In this document: in pieces, positions 59,541-64,000 of the stretch
How positions within the stretch are numbered: position 1 is the stretch's first letter
Layout: each line of letters starts with the position of its first letter
Assembly (NCBI GenBank): GCA_018432235.1
Contig: JAHDLO010000010.1
Location: 372,001 to 436,000 of the forward strand
Direction of reading: 5' to 3'
DNA: 64,000 nucleotides
Origin: Clostridiaceae bacterium
GTDB lineage: Bacteria; Bacillota; Clostridia; Peptostreptococcales; Natronincolaceae
The notes under the pieces: model-generated
What the model saw: the letters and a program-made list of their open reading frames with translations, nothing else
What the model was told of the DNA's origin: nothing
Databases searched by the model: none
Made by a program: the position numbers and the translations under genes

Positions 59541-59648
59541 TTATTAGTGAATAGTGTATAGTTAATAGTTAATAGTTTAAAACCAAGAACCTAATGGCTC
59601 TTATGAAAAATTTTTTCACTATTCACTATTCGTTATTCACTATTAATT
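59541..59648. repeat. Facing heptad arrays between flgL and the DUF6470 gene
   Basis: AGTGAATAGTGTATAGTTAA-type repeats (59541-59580) face TTCACTATTCACTATTC-type repeats (59613-59648) in opposite orientation, so the two could pair. It is the same heptad family as at 27853 and 34894. Confidence 0.85.
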
Positions 59649-59658
59649 GTCTCTAATT

Positions 59659-60579
59659 CTATCTCAAGAAATCAAGCAATGTCGGCTGAATTATCCTAGC
59701 GCCTACAGACAGCGAGGCATTGTATACATTTTCCTCATTCATCAGCTGCATGATTGTCTCTGCCATATCGGCATCCTCCAGCTGAGTCCTTAGCTTTGAA
59801 TAATTAATCTTATCGTCAGCAATTCTTTCCTGCACCAATTCCATTCGATTTATTTTTGCGCCGATTTCAGATCTGGCTGTAAGATTGATATTTAAATACG
59901 TGTCTATATCAGCTAATGAGCCCGACAGATTCTCATACTCGGCATTATTCAATTGCGTCATGATATCATTAATCATGCCCACTATTCCTGCGGCAGCACC
60001 TGCAGCTACAGGGCCTGGGGTGTTATCAAACACCGAAAAACCCAGACAGTTGATACTAATAGTTTCATTTACTCCCACCTGAAAATGGATGATATCCGCA
60101 GAAGACAGCCCTACATTATATTCATACTCTGTTCCATTATGGGTGAATAAAGGCATATCGGTCTTTTTGCCGGAAAATATGTATTTACCTGAATATGTTG
60201 AATTTCCTAAGCTTACGATTTGCTCCTTAAGCTCCGCTACTTCATTTTTCATTTTAAGCTCATCTTCATCAGTCAATACGCCATTGGCAGCCTGCCCAAC
60301 CAGCTCCCTTAAACGCTGCAGGGCATCGCCAACGCTTTTTACTGCCAGCTCCGTTGTTTCTAAAAAGGATATGGCATCATCAATATTTTTTTTATATTGA
60401 TCCAGCTCGCTGAGGTCAGCTTTTATTTTCATTGTTCTGGAAACAGCGATGGGGTCATCTGATGCAACCTGAAATTTTTTCCCTGAAGCCATCTGCATTT
60501 GTCTTTTGTCCAAGCGAAGCATATTGGCATTTAAGTTTTGCATCATTTTAGATATCATCATATTGTTGGTAATTCTCAT
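59659..60579 (-). CDS. flgL: Flagellar hook-filament junction protein FlgL
   Basis: A 306-residue hook-associated protein 3. MRITNNMMISKMMQNLNANMLRLDKRQMQMASGKKFQVASDDPIAVSRTMKIK is the conserved N-terminal part. The C-terminal helix carries RIADDKINYSKLRTQLEDADMAETIMQLMNEENVY and ends IIQPTLLDFLR. ATG 60579 follows GAAGGAGG; the frame could be extended to 60600 without a site. Confidence 0.96.
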   Translation of the reverse strand: MRITNNMMISKMMQNLNANMLRLDKRQMQMASGKKFQVASDDPIAVSRTMKIKADLSELDQYKKNIDDAISFLETTELAVKSVGDALQRLRELVGQAANGVLTDEDELKMKNEVAELKEQIVSLGNSTYSGKYIFSGKKTDMPLFTHNGTEYEYNVGLSSADIIHFQVGVNETISINCLGFSVFDNTPGPVAAGAAAGIVGMINDIMTQLNNAEYENLSGSLADIDTYLNINLTARSEIGAKINRMELVQERIADDKINYSKLRTQLEDADMAETIMQLMNEENVYNASLSVGARIIQPTLLDFLR

Positions 60580-60724
60580 TTTATAACCTCCTTCTGTCAT
60601 GAAGCGCTATGTACAGCACTTCATGCGCAGCTTCTTAAAACCATGTTCATGAAGACGCTATGGCTTCAGCACAACTAAGAACTTAATTATTCATTATTAA
60701 TTACAAATTATTAATTGCCTTCCC

Positions 60725-62215
60725 TTACCTTCCAACAATGCCAACCTTATGAATAATGGTATCCAGCATCTCATCCATCGTAGTCACCATCCTGGCAGCA
60801 GCATTATAGGCGTGCTGAAAACGGACCATATTAGCCATCTCTTCGTCTATGGATACACCAGATATAGCCTGTCTTTGATTATTGATTTGCTCAGCTAGAA
60901 ACAGCTGGTTTGCAGTCATTCTAATGGCCTCCTGAGTATCGACCCCTAAATTTGAAACAAGGGATTTAATGAAATCCTCTGGCTTACCCTGGCTGAACAT
61001 ATCTGACTTATGCCTCAAATTAAGTATTGCGAGGGCAACCTCGCCATCACCGGGGACCAAATTAGGATCTGATGATGCTGCTATAGCATTTCTGTCGGTA
61101 TCTATCTCATAGGAAATTTTGATGTTTTTTGCGTTTAGTTTTAAAGCTAAAGGATCATAGTCCTCTGACTTAATACCATCATTAGTAAAGAAATAGATAT
61201 CAGTTTGCTTGTCTAGTCCATATCCACCGTAATGTACGGTATTTATTTCCTCAGCAAAGGTCCTGACAAATTCATTTAATTGCTCAATATAATATGGTAC
61301 ACCCTTGTTGGCGCCATCCATTCCATCTCTTAAGTCAAGCAATGCTTTAAGCTCTCCGCTTAGGGCTCTGGTATCTATCCTGTCTCCATTTGCCCAGCGT
61401 ACCTCTGTAACCATAACCTGATCGTCAAATTCGCTGGCCTTTTGAGTCGAAGCATCCAGCTTGTTCACCCTGTCGTGGTATACAAGGGGCTGACCGTTAA
61501 TCTGCAGCACCATCTTTTTAGTCATCTTATCATTGACATCGGTCATTTCTACAACGTCAACGTTTACCAGCTTTGACAGCTCATCTAACAAATAGTTCCT
61601 TCTGTCTCTTAGGTCATTTGCATGGCTTCCGTCATTCTCCAGCCTTAATATCTGGCTATTCAAATCAGCTATTTGCTCTGCATAGCCGTTGATGGTGGCT
61701 ACAGTAGTATTAACATCAAAGTTTAAGTCCTTAACCATTTTTTCCATTTGGTTATACATATGATTCACCGTATTTGTAAACGCTATAGCCCTCTGGCGCA
61801 CCAGAGCTCTGGTGGTTAAGCTCTCAGGTGTCTTGCTTAGCTCCTGAAACGAAGCAAACATTTCATCTATAACGGTTGCTATTCCTGTATTCGAAGGCTC
61901 ATTAAACATGGCTTCAATGAATTGAAGCCCCTGGCTTTTAGCCTCCCAATAGCCTAGAGTGGTTACCTCTGATCGATATTTAAAATCCAGAAACTCATTT
62001 CTATATTGGGTTATAGATACAGAATCTACCCCTGTCCCCAGCATACCCTTGCCGCCATATATTGACATTGGTGTGGCCTGAGCTTGATTCAGCCTTTGCC
62101 GTGAATAGCCCGGTGTATTGACATTTGAAATATTATGTCCGGTTACATCCAAGGCTCTTTGAGCTGTAAATAAACCTGATGAAGCAATATTAAAGCCTGT
62201 AAAAGTTGAACGCAT
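60725..62215 (-). CDS. flgK: Flagellar hook-filament junction protein FlgK
   Basis: A 496-residue hook-associated protein 1. The N-terminal flagellar rod/hook motif FTGFNIASSGLFTAQRALDVTGHNISNVNTPGYSRQRL and the C-terminal VSIDEEMANMVRFQHAYNAAARMVTTMDEMLDTII are diagnostic. The central region is the usual variable domain. ATG 62215 is behind AAGGGGG. A 145-base gap with small direct and inverted repeats (for example GAAGCGC / GCGCAGCTTC) separates it from flgL. Confidence 0.97.
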   Translation of the reverse strand: MRSTFTGFNIASSGLFTAQRALDVTGHNISNVNTPGYSRQRLNQAQATPMSIYGGKGMLGTGVDSVSITQYRNEFLDFKYRSEVTTLGYWEAKSQGLQFIEAMFNEPSNTGIATVIDEMFASFQELSKTPESLTTRALVRQRAIAFTNTVNHMYNQMEKMVKDLNFDVNTTVATINGYAEQIADLNSQILRLENDGSHANDLRDRRNYLLDELSKLVNVDVVEMTDVNDKMTKKMVLQINGQPLVYHDRVNKLDASTQKASEFDDQVMVTEVRWANGDRIDTRALSGELKALLDLRDGMDGANKGVPYYIEQLNEFVRTFAEEINTVHYGGYGLDKQTDIYFFTNDGIKSEDYDPLALKLNAKNIKISYEIDTDRNAIAASSDPNLVPGDGEVALAILNLRHKSDMFSQGKPEDFIKSLVSNLGVDTQEAIRMTANQLFLAEQINNQRQAISGVSIDEEMANMVRFQHAYNAAARMVTTMDEMLDTIIHKVGIVGR

Positions 62216-62229
62216 AATGTACCCCCTTA

Positions 62230-62727
62230 TTAAACCCGTGCATCAAATAGATTGGTTTTTATTTTGGCTTTTTCCTGTGCGTTTCCGCTGTATTTCATCC
62301 CCTCAATTGGGTCACTGGTCAGTATGTCTATGCTGAAATTGATAAACTCCAGCTGCTGCTTAATTAGCTTTTCATTTGCCTCATTGGCTTCCTTGATCTT
62401 CATAATTGTTTCCAATAGCTGATTTCTCAAGGCATCTATTTCCTCTACATCCTCTTGGTCCTCCATCAGCATTAGCAGCTCTGAAAGGCTACCAATCTCC
62501 GGCAGCTCCAGCTCCTCTGCTATTGCCACAAAGATGGACCGTCTTATTTTTTCATAGGTGCCCATCCTGGCAAGGTACTGCTGCTCCAGCTTTGTCATTT
62601 CATCCAGCTGCTTAACCTTAGAGGCCTTTATCACATTTATCTTTTCATTTTCCAGCCTCAATGCCTCATTGTAGGTATTATTCTCCTGTATGAGGGTCTC
62701 CTTAAGCTGTTCGATAGCTCTTTTCAT
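62230..62727 (-). CDS. flgN: FlgK/FlgL chaperone FlgN
   Basis: A 165-residue helical export chaperone. The long N-terminal helix (EQLKETLIQENNTYNEALRLENEKINVIKASKVKQLDEMTKLEQQ) is typical of FlgN, and the C-terminal binding helix (EANEKLIKQQLEFINFSIDIL) follows. It is located between flgM and flgK as in other Firmicutes. It lies 14 bases before flgK. Confidence 0.92.
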   Translation of the reverse strand: MKRAIEQLKETLIQENNTYNEALRLENEKINVIKASKVKQLDEMTKLEQQYLARMGTYEKIRRSIFVAIAEELELPEIGSLSELLMLMEDQEDVEEIDALRNQLLETIMKIKEANEANEKLIKQQLEFINFSIDILTSDPIEGMKYSGNAQEKAKIKTNLFDARV

Positions 62728-62753
62728 CCTTTATTCACCTCGAATATGCTCTG

Positions 62754-63047
62754 TTAGATTTTTTTGTCGATTAGAATACTATCAAATATCTTCTCTGCTA
62801 TTTCCTGGCCGGATACATTATAGCTTCCCTGTTGAAGTCTTTCCTTTATCTCATTAACCTTTTCTTCTCTTATCTCCGGCAGCTCCTTAAAGGCCTTTAG
62901 GGCCACCTGAAATTCTTTGGCCTTTGTAGAGAGCTGCAGCTGATCCTTTGGCAGCTCAACGCCATTTACCTTTTGTCCGGAGGAATTATTGGATTTATTG
63001 TAAACCTGCATTGCCTTTGTCACATTAGGATTATTGTAAATTTTCAT
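62754..63047 (-). CDS. flgM: Anti-sigma-28 factor FlgM
   Basis: A 97-residue inhibitor of sigma-D. The intrinsically disordered N-terminus is followed by DQLQLSTKAKEFQVALKAFKELPEIREEKVNEIKERLQQGSYNVSGQEIAEKIFDSIL, the C-terminal sigma-binding helices. It has a perfect GCCGATAA sigma-D -10 upstream, giving the usual negative feedback. Confidence 0.95.
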   Translation of the reverse strand: MKIYNNPNVTKAMQVYNKSNNSSGQKVNGVELPKDQLQLSTKAKEFQVALKAFKELPEIREEKVNEIKERLQQGSYNVSGQEIAEKIFDSILIDKKI

Positions 63048-63088
63048 AAAAAAACACCTCAGCTTCTTCCGATTTATTTATACTACTA

Positions 63089-63115
63089 TTATCGGCAATA
63101 GCTGGGTGTTTCTTA
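63089..63115 (-). promoter_or_regulatory. Sigma-D promoter of flgM
   Basis: TAAG (63112-63115), 15 bases, GCCGATAA (63089-63096) on minus. The -10 matches the consensus perfectly. Confidence 0.8.
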
Positions 63116-63118
63116 ATA

Positions 63119-63538
63119 TCATTTTAATTTTTTTCTAATATCTGCGATATACATCTTTTCGCTTCCTGATTTAGCAATGGTTTTTTCCGGTGGCTTTTTA
63201 TCCTTCTTTAAAACAGCGCCGAATTCCCGCTGCATCTCAATTACACACACATCACAGAAACGCCCTGACTTGATCGGCTTGCCACAACGTTCACAGTCTA
63301 AGAAGAGATTGCTGTCATCTCGTATTTCTATTCGCCCTTCTCTTAAATACCGTAAAATCTGTTTTTCAGTAACATCCGTTTCCTGTGATACCTCCATAAC
63401 CGTTGCTCCGGGATTATCATATAAATAATCCTTTACCCTTTTAAATTCCTCTTCATCGTTATTGCTGCATCGGGCGCATATCGGTATCCCATTATAGGAG
63501 AAAACCCTACCACACTTTGTACAATTTCTCAAATCCAT
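63119..63538 (-). CDS. yvyF: YvyF flagellar-operon protein
   Basis: A 139-residue protein with zinc-ribbon CTKCGRVF...ICARC, a helix-turn-helix GATVMEVSQETDVTEKQILRYLREGRIEI and a second zinc ribbon CERCGKPIKSGRFCDVC. It is located between comF and flgM as in B. subtilis. A paralogue is at 40204-40587. Regulatory function is likely but unproven. Confidence 0.93.
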   Translation of the reverse strand: MDLRNCTKCGRVFSYNGIPICARCSNNDEEEFKRVKDYLYDNPGATVMEVSQETDVTEKQILRYLREGRIEIRDDSNLFLDCERCGKPIKSGRFCDVCVIEMQREFGAVLKKDKKPPEKTIAKSGSEKMYIADIRKKLK

Positions 63539-63672
63539 AATGTACTCCCCCTTAAGAGCTACTTTAATATAATGGATATTTCCTTGATTAAATGACGCTT
63601 CGCTGTATTCGCTTTATGAATAAACGCACTTTCCTATGATATAAGAAATCGTTAACAAATCTACTTATTAAT

Positions 63673-63700
63673 ATATCGGAGACATCTGCGGCTTTCTTTA
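63673..63700 (-). promoter_or_regulatory. Sigma-D-type promoter of yvyF
   Basis: TAAA (63697-63700), a 16-base spacer and TCCGATAT (63673-63680) on minus, directly after the comF stop. Confidence 0.6.
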
Positions 63701-63701
63701 A

Positions 63702-64000
63702 TTATTCCTTTTCCAGCATGCCTCTGGCAAAGGTCATGGCGGTAACCGCTTCCGCTCCGGCTTCATAAAGCACTTTACCGCATTCCTCAATAGTAGCACC
63801 AGTGGTTAGTATATCGTCTATAATCAGTATGCTTCTTCCAGAAATATTTTCAGGTTTTTTCAGCCGAAATGCAGCTCTAACATTTTCTCTTCTATCCAAC
63901 CGAGACAGCTGATGCATGATTCTTGTGTTTCGAGTTCTTATGAGATTGGTATGAGCCACCTCAACACCTGTTTTGATTCCCAGATATTTTGCCAACAGGG
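63702..64000 (-). CDS. comFC: ComF-family phosphoribosyltransferase-like protein, 5' part outside the window
   Basis: The C-terminal 99 codons are visible and the frame runs off base 64000. The PRPP-binding motif ILIIDDILTTGATIEECGKVL is complete, preceded by RTRNTRIMHQLSRLDRRENVRAAF, the ComFC signature. ComFC is needed for DNA uptake in competent species and is often kept in non-competent Clostridia. It is the first gene of the flagellar group on this strand. Confidence 0.93.
   Translation of the reverse strand, partial: LLAKYLGIKTGVEVAHTNLIRTRNTRIMHQLSRLDRRENVRAAFRLKKPENISGRSILIIDDILTTGATIEECGKVLYEAGAEAVTAMTFARGMLEKE

Overview
The window reads as chromosomal DNA of a low-to-moderate GC, flagellated, anaerobic member of the Clostridia. 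Evidence: an ABC-type branched-chain amino acid uptake operon, FMN and cobalamin riboswitches with intrinsic terminators, raiA RNA upstream of a long-form hibernation factor, a B. subtilis-like comF-yvyF-flgM-flgN-flgK-flgL-(yviE)-fliW-csrA-hag gene order, strong AGGAGG ribosome binding sites and many TTG starts. An Alkaliphilus/Natronincola-like relative is my guess, not a demonstrated assignment. Nearly all genes lie on the minus strand. Five small or regulatory genes and one histidine kinase are on plus. I see no tRNA, rRNA, CRISPR array, phage or intact insertion sequence.

Layout from low to high coordinate: an ABC efflux operon with two ATPase genes, one degenerate (1-4762); tsaE-tsaB-rimI (4908-6540); riboflavin transporter ribU under an FMN riboswitch (6755-7660); an orphan membrane protein and an amidohydrolase (7676-9365); cobT under a cobalamin riboswitch whose leader carries a 198-bp palindromic element (9796-11635); an MFS transporter and tex, the latter with a long structured leader (11677-15610); a second flagellin/FliS pair with flhX and a very long FliK-like protein (16143-20561), and divergent yaaR; a chemoreceptor; secA-prfB, with the RF2 programmed frameshift; a DUF5317-like protein; raiA/hpf, a cluster of DnaA-box-like sites and raiA RNA (28708-30138); flaG-fliD-fliS-fliT-like (30122-32977); a class IV aminotransferase; a divergent XRE regulator/small-protein pair; livKHMGF (34948-39633); a yvyF paralogue and a sigma-D-dependent unknown gene; a flavin-dependent periplasmic-type reductase with its own two-component system (41819-47346); a complete pseudaminic acid pathway with two extra sugar-modifying enzymes and a Maf glycosyltransferase (47771-57051); the main flagellin; and csrA-fliW-flgL-flgK-flgN-flgM-yvyF-comF (58175-64000).

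The dominant theme is motility. At least eight sigma-D (FliA)-type promoters (TAAA-N15/16-GCCGATAA-like) drive both flagellins, flaG-fliD, yvyF, flgM, yaaR, the FliK-like gene and an uncharacterised gene. FlgM (anti-sigma factor), FliW/CsrA and a CsrA-consensus hairpin in the main flagellin leader give the expected post-transcriptional control of flagellin. The Pse enzymes and Maf make and attach a nonulosonic acid to flagellin. A PIG-L deacetylase plus a formyltransferase inside the Pse operon suggest a non-standard acyl pattern.

The second theme is repeats. Four unrelated repeat families sit between genes: a 198-bp palindrome, a 159-bp palindrome abutting the tex stop codon, a 31-nt palindrome in six copies bracketing the reductase/two-component block, and TTCACTA-type heptad arrays next to minus-strand gene ends. 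One 31-nt repeat encodes the C-terminal tail of PseG. The most promising undescribed items are the variant Pse pathway, the tex leader RNA, the DnaA-box cluster between raiA RNA and hpf, the repeat-bracketed reductase islet, and the exporter operon with a Walker-A-less partner ATPase.
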